Shown piece by piece: positions 50,966 to 62,633 of a DNA stretch of 64,000 nt (its first letter is position 1; every line of letters starts with the position of its first letter). The stretch is from contig NZ_ATVI01000007.1 in assembly GCF_000420645.1 (NCBI RefSeq), forward strand, positions 186,001-250,000, in the 5' to 3' direction. Below the pieces are notes generated by a model, which worked only from the letters and a program-made list of their open reading frames with translations, was not told where the DNA came from and ran no database searches. This stretch comes from Nevskia ramosa DSM 11499. GTDB taxonomy: Bacteria > Pseudomonadota > Gammaproteobacteria > Nevskiales > Nevskiaceae. The translations under genes and the position numbers were made by a program.

Positions 50966-52087
50966 GTGAAACTTGAAACCCTCGCCATTCATGCCGGCCG
51001 CGCGCCGGACCTCGCCACCGGCGCCGTGGCGCCGTCTCCGATCCTGTCGACGACCTTCGCCCGCGACGCACAGGGCGACTATCCGCACGGTCATATCTAT
51101 TCGCGATCCAGCAATCCGGCGCGCGCCGCGCTGGAGAGCTTGCTGGCGGCGCTTGATGGCGGAACCGCGGCGGCCGCTTTCGCATCCGGATCGGCCGCGT
51201 CGATGGCGGTCTTCCAGGCGCTGGCGCCAGGCGACCACGTCATCGCGCCCGATGATGTCTATCACGGCACTCGCACCCAGCTCCGTGAGCTGCTGGCGCG
51301 CTGGGGCCTGAGCCACAGCCTCGTCGATCTGACCGATCTCGATGCCGTGCGCGCCGCAATCACGCCGGCGACAAAGCTGATCTGGGCCGAAACGCCGTCG
51401 AACCCGCTGCTGAAGATCAGCGACATCACCGGCCTCGCAGAACTGGCGCATGCATCCGGCGCGCAGCTGGTGGTCGACTCCACCTTTGCCACACCGGTGC
51501 TGCAGCAGCCGCTGGCACTCGGCGCCGATATGGTCATGCATTCGACGACCAAATATCTCGGCGGCCACAGCGACGTGCTCGGCGGCGCGGTCATCGCCCG
51601 CGAGCCGGACGCGCTGTTCGCGCGCATCCGCGATCTGCAGACCAAGGGTGGCTCGGTGCCCGCACCGTTCGACTGCTGGCTGCTGCAGCGCTCGATCGGC
51701 ACCCTGCCCTTGAGAGTCCGCGCCCAGACCGCGAATGCTCAAGCGATCGCCGAATTCCTGGCTGCGCATCCGCAGGTCAGCGCGGTGCATTACCCGGGGC
51801 TGAGCACGCACGCCGGCCATGCGCTGGCCAGCCGGCAGATGACCGGCTACGGCGCGATGCTGTCGTTCCAGGTTCATGGCGGCCGAGACGCCGCACTGGC
51901 CGTTGCCGGCAAAGTGCAGCTCTACACCCGCGCCACCAGCCTCGGCGGCATCGAAAGCCTGATCGAGCATCGCGCGTCTGTTGAAGGCCCGCATACGAGC
52001 ACGCCGCAGGACCTGCTGCGGATGTCGGTGGGCCTGGAACACGTCGATGATCTGGTCGACGATCTGCGTCAGGCTCTGGCCGGCTAA
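50966..52087 (+). CDS. PLP-dependent cystathionine gamma-synthase/lyase family enzyme
   Basis: A 373-residue PLP enzyme of the Cys/Met metabolism family. The GTG at 50966 is the first codon (MKLETLAIHAGRAPD). The PLP Lys is in HSTTKYLGGHSDV near 196, with the upstream YSRSSNPARAALE (about 44-56), ASGSAASMAVFQAL, AETPSNPLL and VVDSTFATPVLQQPL motifs. C-terminal TSLGGIESLIEHRAS and LRMSVGLEH are also of the family. It makes or breaks cystathionine, or may act as methionine gamma-lyase or O-succinylhomoserine sulfhydrylase; the residues that separate these are not decisive by eye. It appears to be monocistronic. No S-box or other leader is recognised upstream. Confidence 0.9.
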   Translation: MKLETLAIHAGRAPDLATGAVAPSPILSTTFARDAQGDYPHGHIYSRSSNPARAALESLLAALDGGTAAAAFASGSAASMAVFQALAPGDHVIAPDDVYHGTRTQLRELLARWGLSHSLVDLTDLDAVRAAITPATKLIWAETPSNPLLKISDITGLAELAHASGAQLVVDSTFATPVLQQPLALGADMVMHSTTKYLGGHSDVLGGAVIAREPDALFARIRDLQTKGGSVPAPFDCWLLQRSIGTLPLRVRAQTANAQAIAEFLAAHPQVSAVHYPGLSTHAGHALASRQMTGYGAMLSFQVHGGRDAALAVAGKVQLYTRATSLGGIESLIEHRASVEGPHTSTPQDLLRMSVGLEHVDDLVDDLRQALAG

Positions 52088-52165
52088 CTCGTCGCAGCGT
52101 TCAGGATCGATTCAGCGACGCGGCCTTAACTTCGGATCCAGCAATCGGCACTCCGGAGAAGGACC

Positions 52166-52513
52166 ATGATGAAACTCGTCGCAATCGCTGGCTTGAGCCT
52201 GTCGGCCCTGCTGGTTCCCACGGCCGCGATGGCCAGAGTCGATGTCGGCATCAACCTCGGCGTGCCCAACTACGGCTATGGCTACAGCTATGGTCCGCGT
52301 TACTACGGCCCCCCGGTCTACTACGCGCCAGCGCCGGTCTATCGCGGCCCGAGAGTGGTCTACGACTACTACCAACCGCGCTACTACGGCGGCAGCTATT
52401 ACGCCCGCCCCTACTACCGCAACGGCTATCGCGACGGTTACCGGGATGGCCGCGGCCATGACCACGATCACTACGATGATCGCCATGGCCATGACCGCGA
52501 TTACCGCCGCTAG
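52166..52513 (+). CDS. Exported Tyr/Gly-rich protein with His/Asp-rich tail
   Basis: A 115-residue exported protein. ATG-ATG at 52166 follows the Shine-Dalgarno GGAGAAGG by a good spacing. The signal peptide MMKLVAIAGLSLSALLVPTAAM is cleaved near AMA. The mature part is about a quarter Tyr, with repeated YG/YYG/PVYY units (GVPNYGYGYSYGPRYYGP), then a tail rich in His, Asp and Arg (GHDHDHYDDRHGHDRDYRR) that could bind metal. Similar low-complexity secreted proteins are widespread in Gamma- and Betaproteobacteria with no assigned role. Because of its composition, homology is hard to judge. It is monocistronic. Confidence 0.8.
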   Translation: MMKLVAIAGLSLSALLVPTAAMARVDVGINLGVPNYGYGYSYGPRYYGPPVYYAPAPVYRGPRVVYDYYQPRYYGGSYYARPYYRNGYRDGYRDGRGHDHDHYDDRHGHDRDYRR

Positions 52514-52580
52514 GCATCAGCGTCCGCGAGGCGGCCTGTGGCATCCTCTTGGTCGAACCCGTCTCGCTCCCTGATCGTCG

Positions 52581-52865
52581 ATGAAATCCCTGCGCTGCGT
52601 CCTGCTGGCTGCTGTCATCGTCGTCACCGCCTGTTCCTCGAAAGTGACGGTCGAGAACTACGATCAGATTGCACCCGGCATGGCGCGCGATGAGGTTCAC
52701 AAACTGCTCGGCAAGCCGGACGACACCTCGGCGACCGACGTTGGCGGCGTGCTCAGCCTGAGCAAGGACACCTGGAAGGCCGGCAAGAAACTGCTGACCG
52801 TGACTTACGGCAACGACAAGGTCGCGCTGAAGTCTTTCGACGCTGCCGAAGCCGCACCGAACTGA
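52581..52865 (+). CDS. Small lipoprotein with SmpA/OmlA-like (BamE-type) fold
   Basis: A 94-residue lipoprotein. The lipobox VTAC gives a lipidated Cys at about residue 18 (signal MKSLRCVLLAAVIV). The mature part has the BamE-like pattern of a helix, GM-x-R-x-E-V-x-x-L-L-G-x-P (seen as GMARDEVHKLLGKPD at about 33-47), then beta-strands (TWKAGKKLLTVTYGNDKVALKSF). It is shorter than BamE and probably a DUF3862-type relative that binds in the envelope. It starts 67 bp after the Tyr/Gly-rich gene and precedes the Nudix fusion gene by 16 bp, so it may be co-transcribed with that gene. Function unknown. Confidence 0.8.
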   Translation: MKSLRCVLLAAVIVVTACSSKVTVENYDQIAPGMARDEVHKLLGKPDDTSATDVGGVLSLSKDTWKAGKKLLTVTYGNDKVALKSFDAAEAAPN

Positions 52866-52881
52866 CCCAGCACCTAAAGCC

Positions 52882-54234
52882 ATGACCGTGAAGATCGTCG
52901 AAGCCGTCACGGCGGTGCTGATCTGTGAGGGCGAGATCTATCTCACCCACCGCCAGCCGCATCTGACCGCGTTCCCTGGCTTCATGGCCTTTCCGGGTGG
53001 CAAGGTCGACAAGGGTGAAGCCGAGCACCTGCACGCGCATCCCCTGCTGGCCGAACAGACGCCACGCCACGTTCATGCGCTGGCGCGCGAGCTGCGCGAA
53101 GAGCTGGACTACGACCTCGATACCGCACTGGCCGCCGGCGAAGTGCTGGCGATCGACAAGCTTGGTACAGCGCTGTCACCGCTATTCCTGCAGACACGCT
53201 TCGACACCGGTTTTTTCGCGATCCGTCTGCGCTCCAAACCGAACTTCACCATCGAGCTGGGCGAGCTTTCCGGCGGCGCCTGGAAATCGACTGCTGACTG
53301 GCTGGCCGATTTCGAGCGCGGCGATCTGCTGCTGGCTCCGCCAACGCTCGATGTGCTGCAAGACCTTGCCGAGCGTCCGGATGCGACGACAATCAGCCGT
53401 CTGCGCGACTACAACGAAGTCGACGGCATCCCGGAAATCGAGCCGCTGCGCGGCGTGTTGCAGATGCCAGTGCTCTCGAACACCTTGCCGCCGGCCGATC
53501 GCACCAACTGCTTCCAGATTGGCGATCAGGGCTCGCCGATCCTGCTGATCGACCCGTCACCGGCCAATCGCACGGAGTTCGACAAGCTCTGTCGCCATGT
53601 CGCCGGGCGCGGCATCAGCGAAGTGTTCCTGACCCATCACCACCCGGATCACTGCCAGTACGCGAACGACCTCGCCCGCCATCTCGGCGTGCCGATCGCG
53701 ACGAGCGCCGATACCTTCGAGCGCATCTCCCGCCGGGTACCGACTTTCTTCGATGGCCTCACCGTGAAGACTTATCGCGATGGCGACGTCGCCACGCGCT
53801 GGCTCGGTCATCCGCTGCGGGTGATCGCGGTACCCGGTCATGACGAGGGCCAACTGGCGCTGATGCCGGACAACCGCGCGTTCTGCATCGTCGGCGATCT
53901 GATCCAGGGCGTCGGCACTGTGGTCATTTCGCCGCCGGAAGGTGACATGGCCAAGTACTTCGCGACGCTCGAGAAGGTCATTGCACTGGGCCCGAAAGTG
54001 ATCTGGCCCTCGCACGGCACCGCGCTCGGCGGCACCTATTACCTGGAATTGACGCTGAAGCATCGCCGCGCCCGCGAAGCGCAGGTCAAGACGCTGTTCG
54101 AGGCCGGGCGCAGCGTCGACCAGATGCTCGCCGAGATGTATGTCGGCACCGATCCGCGACTGATGCCGCTGGCCCGGATCAACATCGAGGGTCATCTGGC
54201 CAAGCTGCGTTCCGAAGGTGCTTTGCAGACCTGA
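52882..54234 (+). CDS. Nudix hydrolase fused to a metallo-beta-lactamase-fold domain
   Basis: A 450-residue fusion. Residues about 1-170 are Nudix: G-x5-E at GKVDKGE (about 35-41) and RELREELDYD near 64-73, but the canonical 7-residue spacer between them is 22 residues, an insertion of 15 also met in NUDT19-type enzymes; the usual Gly after EE-x is Asp. Residues about 195-430 are a metallo-beta-lactamase fold: THHHPDHCQ near 251-259 (HxHxDH), the second-site His of VPGHDEGQ near 318 and the bridging Asp of IVGDLI near 337, with a terminal His of PSHGT near 378. Both metal centres look complete. Nudix removes nucleoside diphosphate linkages; the second domain could act on a thioester or phosphodiester. 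The joint role is unknown. Confidence 0.87.
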   Translation: MTVKIVEAVTAVLICEGEIYLTHRQPHLTAFPGFMAFPGGKVDKGEAEHLHAHPLLAEQTPRHVHALARELREELDYDLDTALAAGEVLAIDKLGTALSPLFLQTRFDTGFFAIRLRSKPNFTIELGELSGGAWKSTADWLADFERGDLLLAPPTLDVLQDLAERPDATTISRLRDYNEVDGIPEIEPLRGVLQMPVLSNTLPPADRTNCFQIGDQGSPILLIDPSPANRTEFDKLCRHVAGRGISEVFLTHHHPDHCQYANDLARHLGVPIATSADTFERISRRVPTFFDGLTVKTYRDGDVATRWLGHPLRVIAVPGHDEGQLALMPDNRAFCIVGDLIQGVGTVVISPPEGDMAKYFATLEKVIALGPKVIWPSHGTALGGTYYLELTLKHRRAREAQVKTLFEAGRSVDQMLAEMYVGTDPRLMPLARINIEGHLAKLRSEGALQT

Positions 54235-54298
54235 TGGCTGAGGCGGAGCATTTCGCCCTCGCCGACCATGCACGGGGCTGAATGGCTGCCGGAACGAA

Positions 54299-54327
54299 AA
54301 ATGGCGACGGGGTGAGCGTCGCCATTT
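54299..54327 (-). terminator. Terminator of katG (possibly bidirectional)
   Basis: Perfect 11-bp arms, AAATGGCGACG at 54299-54309 and its reverse complement at 54317-54327, surround a 7-base loop. On the minus strand a run of T residues follows the stem, giving a good rho-independent terminator for katG; on the plus strand TTTCC follows, so it may also stop the Nudix fusion transcript. Confidence 0.75.
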
Positions 54328-54397
54328 CCTGCATGCCAAGCGGTCATCGATTCGCGATTGACCAGCCCGCCGGGTCCTCGACTACCTCACCAGCCGA

Positions 54398-56662
<2,265 letters not shown>

Positions 56663-56753
56663 CTATAGCCACCAGCTAACAAATCAACTCAAAAAGATAT
56701 TCATAAACTATATATACTGAGCCTATCTCCGATCGCTCGAGAGCCCGGCGCTA

Positions 56754-57488
56754 TCAGCGCTTCAGGGTCAGCACCGCGGTCGGCTTGTTGCCGCTCTTGG
56801 TCTGGATCTTTACCGGCATCCAGTCGCGTTCGGCGGCGAGCCAGAAACGGCCGACCTTGTCCGGATTGTCGATGCGCTCCAGGCGAATGGTGTCGAAGTC
56901 GCCGGCCGGCGTCTTGATCGTTTCGCGGCCCGCCAGCTTCAACTGATAGTGGGTCAGATTCTTGCGATCGACCATCGTGAATTCGGCAATTGGCGGCGAA
57001 GAGTCGGTGGCATGCTTCGCCACCCAGAGACGCACCGCCTGCTGCAGCGCGAAGCTGTCGACTGCCTCGGAGGGAATGTCGCGGACCAAGCCGTTCTCGT
57101 CGGTGACCTGATGCTTGGCGTAGTCGAAATCGAGCACATAGCTCTGCTCCTCATCTTTCTGGAGCACCGATTCGAAACGCTGCGAGCGCACCACACCGCC
57201 TTCCACGCAGAAACGGCTGACCTGATTCGGCGACCCGAACAGCATCTTGATGAAGCCGACCGGTCGCGTCACCGTTTCATAGATGTAGCAGCCAGCCTTG
57301 GCCCCAACAGCAGGATCGGGCTTGAGGCTGACATCCGCCTCGCCGGCACCGATGCCGCCGTAGTTGACGCTGTAGACCAGGTTCAGCACCGGCAGCGGTG
57401 CATCGACCACTGCAGCGGCCTGGACATTGCCAGCCGTGACGATCGCGACAGCGAACAGCAGCTTGCGCAGCGCGTTGGGGGTGTTCAT
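56754..57488 (-). CDS. Exported DUF3108-family protein
   Basis: A 244-residue exported protein. The signal peptide is MNTPNALRKLLFAVAIVTAGNVQA. The mature chain is the all-beta DUF3108 fold, shown by LVYSVNYGGIGAGEADVSL near 35-53, RPVGFIKMLFGSPNQVS, SYVLDFDYAKHQVT, the TPAGDFDTIRLER strand near 195 and WMPVKIQTKSGNKPTAVLTL at the end. The function of the family is unknown; it is periplasmic. It overlaps the end of purN by 4 bp and lies downstream of purM-purN, which is a recurrent gene order in gammaproteobacteria and supports the annotation. A single Cys pair (GCYIYE, RFCVEGG) may form a disulfide. Confidence 0.88.
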   Translation of the reverse strand: MNTPNALRKLLFAVAIVTAGNVQAAAVVDAPLPVLNLVYSVNYGGIGAGEADVSLKPDPAVGAKAGCYIYETVTRPVGFIKMLFGSPNQVSRFCVEGGVVRSQRFESVLQKDEEQSYVLDFDYAKHQVTDENGLVRDIPSEAVDSFALQQAVRLWVAKHATDSSPPIAEFTMVDRKNLTHYQLKLAGRETIKTPAGDFDTIRLERIDNPDKVGRFWLAAERDWMPVKIQTKSGNKPTAVLTLKR

Positions 57489-58165
57489 CGGAAACCAGGC
57501 TCCAGATCATCAAGGCTCAGAACAGCGGACAACGGGCGATCGCGAAACCGCGGCACGCCCTGCTCGCAGCGCAATTCGCCTCGTGCCATCCAGGCCACGG
57601 CTTGCGGATAGATCCGGCATTCGATCTGCTCCAGCACGCGTTCGGCGAGTTGCTGGGCGCCATCTTGCGCCGATACCGTGAACCTTCCCTGAATTATCAG
57701 CGGCCCGCCATCGAGCTGCGGCGTGACGAAGTGCACCGTCGCGCCGTGCTCGGCGTCGCCGTCGCGCAGCACGGCCGCATGGGTGTTCAAGCCCTTGTGA
57801 CGCGGCAACAGCGAAGGATGGATGTTCAGCATCCGGCCCTCGAACTCCCGCACGAAGTTTTCGGTGAGGATGCGCATGAAACCGGCGAGCGCAACGATGT
57901 CCGGCTCGAGCGCGCGCAGTGCCGCCGCCAGCGCGGCATCGAAGGCGGCGCGATCCGGATAATCGACATGCGGCAGCACCTGCACCGGCACGCCGGCTTC
58001 ACGCGCCAGAGCCAGCCCGGCGGCATCGGCCCGGTTGCTGATCACGGCGACCAGATCGGCGGCGATGCGGCCATCGTTCACCGCCGCGATCAGCGCTGCC
58101 AGATTGCGACCGCGCCCGGAGATCAGCACCACCAGCCGCGCACGCCCCTTCGCAGCAACGTTCAC
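57485..58165 (-). CDS. purN: Phosphoribosylglycinamide formyltransferase 1
   Basis: A 226-residue enzyme of de novo purine synthesis; it transfers a formyl group from 10-formyl-tetrahydrofolate to glycinamide ribonucleotide. With the GTG at 58165 (VNVAAKGRARLVVLISGRGRNL), the catalytic residues are N114 and H116 in MLNIHPSLLP and D152 in VTPQLDGGPLI, all conserved. The phosphate-binding loop SGRGRNL is at 16-22. The start codon is 10 bp after the purM stop, so purM and purN are co-transcribed. The frame also runs upstream inside purM, which I do not use. It overlaps the DUF3108 start by 4 bp. Confidence 0.95.
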   Translation of the reverse strand: MNVAAKGRARLVVLISGRGRNLAALIAAVNDGRIAADLVAVISNRADAAGLALAREAGVPVQVLPHVDYPDRAAFDAALAAALRALEPDIVALAGFMRILTENFVREFEGRMLNIHPSLLPRHKGLNTHAAVLRDGDAEHGATVHFVTPQLDGGPLIIQGRFTVSAQDGAQQLAERVLEQIECRIYPQAVAWMARGELRCEQGVPRFRDRPLSAVLSLDDLEPGFR

Positions 58166-58175
58166 GGCGGCAGCC

Positions 58176-59267
<1,092 letters not shown>

Positions 59268-59328
59268 GGGCGCAGTCGGTCGGAGGGCCGTATGATTTTA
59301 ACCGTTCCCGTCCGGCATCCGCGTTCTC

Positions 59329-60501
59329 ATGGCCTCTGTTTACTCCGCACCCGCCCGCACCAAGTCGTCATCCACCCTGTCGATGCTCCGCGAACACTGG
59401 GGCTGGTTCGCGCTGATCACCGGCATTCTGGTGATGATGGTCCTGCTTGGGCCGATCCTGGCGCCGTTCGCGATCGCCGCCACCTTCGCCTACATGGGCG
59501 ATCCGCTGGTCGATCGCCTGGAAACGTATCGGATGTCGCGCACCGTCGGCGTCTGCCTGGTGTTCGTCGTGGTCACCGCCGTGACCGCGCTGGCGCTGGT
59601 GCTGGTAGTGCCGCTGCTGCAGGTGCAGATCCTGTCGTTGATCGACAACGCGCCGGCCTGGGCGCAATGGGTGCAGGACGTGGCGCTGCCCAAGCTCGGC
59701 ATCACCATGCCGCGCGGTTACCAGTTCGATGTGGAAAGCCTGCGCAAGTTCATGACCAGCCACTGGGATGGTGCCAGCGGCATCGCCTCGACTGCCTTCG
59801 ACTACGTCAGCCGCTCGACGCCGGCACTGCTCGGCTTCCTGGCCAATCTGTTCCTGATCCCGATCGTGTCGTTCTATCTGCTGCGCGACTGGGATACGAT
59901 GGTGTTGAAGATCCGCAAGCTGATTCCGCGCCGCCTGCTGCCGCAGGCCAGCACCTTTGCTGCCGAAACCGATGACGTGCTCAGCGCGCTGATCCGTGGC
60001 CAGCTGCTGGTGATGCTGGCGCTGGCGATCATCTACTCGCTGGGCCTGTGGGCGATCGGCCTCAACGTGGCACTGCTGGTCGGCATCATGGCCGGTCTTG
60101 TCAGCTTCGTGCCTTATCTCGGCTTCATCCTCGGTCTGCTCGCCGCCAGCATCGCGATGCTGGTGCAGGAGCAGGCGCTGATGCCGCTGATCTACGTGAT
60201 CATCGTGTTCACCGTCGGCCAGATGCTCGAAGGTGGCGTGCTGACGCCAATGCTGGTCGGCGATCGCATCGGCCTGCATCCGGTCGCGGTGATCTTCGCG
60301 ATCATGGCCGGCGGCCAGCTGTTCGGCTTCGTCGGCGTGCTGGTGGCGCTGCCAGTCGCCGCCGTGCTGGCGGTGCTGGTGCGCCATGCGCTGCGCCGCT
60401 GGGAGCGCAGCACCCTGTATCTGGATGTCGATGAAGTGCCGCCGCCAGTCTCGACCGAGATCCTGATCGGCACCAAGCAGGATGCTGCAAGCATCCCGTG
60501 A
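59329..60501 (+). CDS. perM: AI-2E family transporter, PerM-like
   Basis: A 390-residue inner-membrane protein of the AI-2E transporter superfamily. Eight predicted membrane segments are seen, among them FALITGILVMMVLLGPIL, VCLVFVVVTAVTALALVLVV, VMLALAIIYSLGLWAIGL and FGFVGVLVALPVAAVLAVLV. The conserved GLLRGQ-like segment is LSALIRGQLLVML, and the family loop LIPIVSFYLLRDW is present. The E. coli homologue PerM (YfgO) is divergent from purM and next to hda, exactly as here, which supports the name; the transported substrate is uncertain. It overlaps hda by 4 bp. The first 25 residues are Ser/Thr-rich and cytoplasmic. Confidence 0.93.
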   Translation: MASVYSAPARTKSSSTLSMLREHWGWFALITGILVMMVLLGPILAPFAIAATFAYMGDPLVDRLETYRMSRTVGVCLVFVVVTAVTALALVLVVPLLQVQILSLIDNAPAWAQWVQDVALPKLGITMPRGYQFDVESLRKFMTSHWDGASGIASTAFDYVSRSTPALLGFLANLFLIPIVSFYLLRDWDTMVLKIRKLIPRRLLPQASTFAAETDDVLSALIRGQLLVMLALAIIYSLGLWAIGLNVALLVGIMAGLVSFVPYLGFILGLLAASIAMLVQEQALMPLIYVIIVFTVGQMLEGGVLTPMLVGDRIGLHPVAVIFAIMAGGQLFGFVGVLVALPVAAVLAVLVRHALRRWERSTLYLDVDEVPPPVSTEILIGTKQDAASIP

Positions 60502-61205
60502 TCGGCGAGCAACTGCCGCTGTCGGTGCAGATGGCCGACCCGGCCAGCTTCGACAGCTTCTACGCGAGCGATGCCGGCCCCAACGGCCAGGCGCTCGCCG
60601 CTCTGCGCGAACTCGCCGGCGGTGACGGCGGCACCACGCTGATCCACGGCCCGGTCGGTTGCGGCAAGACTCATCTGCTGCAGGCCGCTTCGCGCGAAGC
60701 ACTGAGCCGCCGGTCTCACGCTGCTTACTTGCCGCTGGCCTCGTTCGCCGCCGAAGACCCCGCCGTGCTGCAGGGCTTCGAGACCTGCGAGCTGATCTGC
60801 CTCGACGATGTCGACGCGCCGCTGCAGGATCGCCACTGGGCGCAGGCCCTGCTGCGCCTGCTCGATGCGGTGAAAAGCCACGGCGGCCGCTGCCTGCTGT
60901 CGGCGGCGATGCCGCCCGATCGCCTGGCGATCGCCCGCATGCCCGATCTGCGTACGCGCCTATGTGCCTCGGCCTGCTTCGCACTGCGCAAGCTCGACGA
61001 CAACGAGCACGCCGAGATGCTCAAGGCGCGCGGCCAGCGCCTTGGCTTGGCCCTGTCCAGCGACGCCGTGCACTGGATGCTCACCCACTTGCCGCGCGAC
61101 ACCCCCAGCCTGCTCGCCGCCCTCGCCCGCATCGATCGCGCCGCCCTCGCCGCACGCCGTCAGCCGACCTTGCCGTTCGTGCGTCAGGTACTCGCAGAGC
61201 GCTGA
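60498..61205 (+). CDS. hda: DnaA regulatory inactivator Hda
   Basis: A 235-residue AAA+ protein that, with the DNA-loaded beta clamp, stimulates ATP hydrolysis by DnaA after initiation. The GTG at 60498 overlaps the perM stop. The N-terminus EQLPLSVQM carries the clamp-binding QLxLP-type motif. The AAA+ core has Walker A GPVGCGKTH near 49-57, Walker B ICLDDVD near 100-106 and the sensor/box VI region MPDLRTRLCAS near 148, with an Arg finger in that area. The perM-hda order is the standard gammaproteobacterial one. It ends 63 bp before an M16 peptidase gene. Confidence 0.95.
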   Translation: MIGEQLPLSVQMADPASFDSFYASDAGPNGQALAALRELAGGDGGTTLIHGPVGCGKTHLLQAASREALSRRSHAAYLPLASFAAEDPAVLQGFETCELICLDDVDAPLQDRHWAQALLRLLDAVKSHGGRCLLSAAMPPDRLAIARMPDLRTRLCASACFALRKLDDNEHAEMLKARGQRLGLALSSDAVHWMLTHLPRDTPSLLAALARIDRAALAARRQPTLPFVRQVLAER

Positions 61206-61268
61206 AGCGGCTGTCGTCCGGTTGCTTGCCGGCTTGCTATGGTTCCAGCAGATATTTCGAGCCCCGCC

Positions 61269-62633
61269 ATGCGCCGATTGACCGTGTTCCTGCCTCTGCT
61301 ACTCGCCGCGCTATCGGCCCAACTTCCGGTTCTGGCCGAAGCGCCGCTGACCCTGCCGCCGCTCGCTTACCAGCAACGCGTGCTCGGCAACGGCCTGACC
61401 GTGCTGAGCCTCGAAGACCACAGCAGCCCGACCACGGCGATCCAGGTCTGGTATCGGGTCGGCGCCAAGGACGATCCGCAGGGGCGCAGCGGCTTCGCGC
61501 ATCTGTTCGAACACCTGATGTTCAAGCGCACGAAGTACCTGGCCGCCGAGCAGTTCGACCGGCTGACCGAGGACGTCGGTGGCGCCAACAACGCCAGCAC
61601 CGGTGATGACTGCACCAACTATCTCGACGTGGTGCCGTCGAACCATCTCGAACGCCTGCTCTGGGCCGAGGCCGAGCGGCTGCAGCATCTGACCGTCGAC
61701 GAGGCCAGCTTCAAGTCCGAGCGCGCCGTGGTCCAGGAAGAGTTCCGCAGCGCGGTGCTGACGCCGCCTTACGGCCGGCTGTCCTATCACCTGCAACAGG
61801 AAACCTGGCGCGTCCATCCCTACCACCGACCGACGATCGGCAGCATCGAAGAACTCGATGCCGCGACGCTCGCTGACGTGCAGGCTTTCCACAGCACTTA
61901 TTACCGACCCGACAACGCCGCGCTGATCGTGGTCGGCGATTTCGATGCCGCGCAGCTCGATGCCTGGATCGATCGCTATTTCGGCGGCATCGCCAGGCCG
62001 ACTCAACCGATCCCGAGAGTCACCGCCATCGAACCGGAACGCGAAGCCGATCGCCGGGTCACGGTGCGGCTGCCGAACGTGCCACTGCCGGCGCTCGGCC
62101 TGTCCTGGCTGGCACCGAAGCCGGACAGCGCCGATGCGCCGGCGCTGAAGATCGCCATCGCGCTGCTGGCTGGCGGTGAATCCTCGCGGCTGCATCAGGC
62201 ACTGGTCTACCGGCTGCAGGCGGCCCAGGGCGTTGATCTGAGTTACGAGGAAACCGCCGATCGTGGCGCGGTCTACGCCACCGTGTTGCTGGCCAGCGGC
62301 CAGCGTATTGCCAAGCTTGAAGCCGCGCTGATGGCCGAGATCGGCAAGCTGGCAAGCAAGCCGATCCCGCCTGCCGAACTCGACAAAGCGAAGACCGTGC
62401 TGCTGACCGAATTGCTCGCCAAGCGCGAAACCAACGAAGGCCGCGCCTACGCGCTCGGTGATGCCTGGATCGGCACCGGCAGCGCGAAGACCGCGAACAC
62501 CGAGCTTGAAAGCCTGCTCGCGGTGACCGCGGCCGATGTGCAGCGGGTGACCAAGACGCAGCTGATCGATGGCAAGCGTCTGAGTCTCGAATACCTACCC
62601 GAGACGACCGCCGCATCCGGAGGCAAGCCATGA
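61269..62633 (+). CDS. M16-family zinc peptidase, catalytic subunit
   Basis: A 454-residue exported peptidase. The ATG at 61269 (MRRLTVFLPLLLAALSAQL) begins a signal peptide cleaved near LAEA. The M16B core has the inverted zinc motif HLFEH at about 78-82 in FAHLFEHLMFKRTK, the second Glu in the downstream EERAVVQEEFRS helix near 150, and the usual YVNYLDVVP-type strand (TNYLDVVPSNHLERLLWAE). It is the HxxEH-bearing partner of an M16 pair: the next gene overlaps by 4 bp and lacks that motif. Such pairs form heterodimers that degrade small peptides. It starts 63 bp after hda; no other link to hda is obvious. Confidence 0.93.
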   Translation: MRRLTVFLPLLLAALSAQLPVLAEAPLTLPPLAYQQRVLGNGLTVLSLEDHSSPTTAIQVWYRVGAKDDPQGRSGFAHLFEHLMFKRTKYLAAEQFDRLTEDVGGANNASTGDDCTNYLDVVPSNHLERLLWAEAERLQHLTVDEASFKSERAVVQEEFRSAVLTPPYGRLSYHLQQETWRVHPYHRPTIGSIEELDAATLADVQAFHSTYYRPDNAALIVVGDFDAAQLDAWIDRYFGGIARPTQPIPRVTAIEPEREADRRVTVRLPNVPLPALGLSWLAPKPDSADAPALKIAIALLAGGESSRLHQALVYRLQAAQGVDLSYEETADRGAVYATVLLASGQRIAKLEAALMAEIGKLASKPIPPAELDKAKTVLLTELLAKRETNEGRAYALGDAWIGTGSAKTANTELESLLAVTAADVQRVTKTQLIDGKRLSLEYLPETTAASGGKP

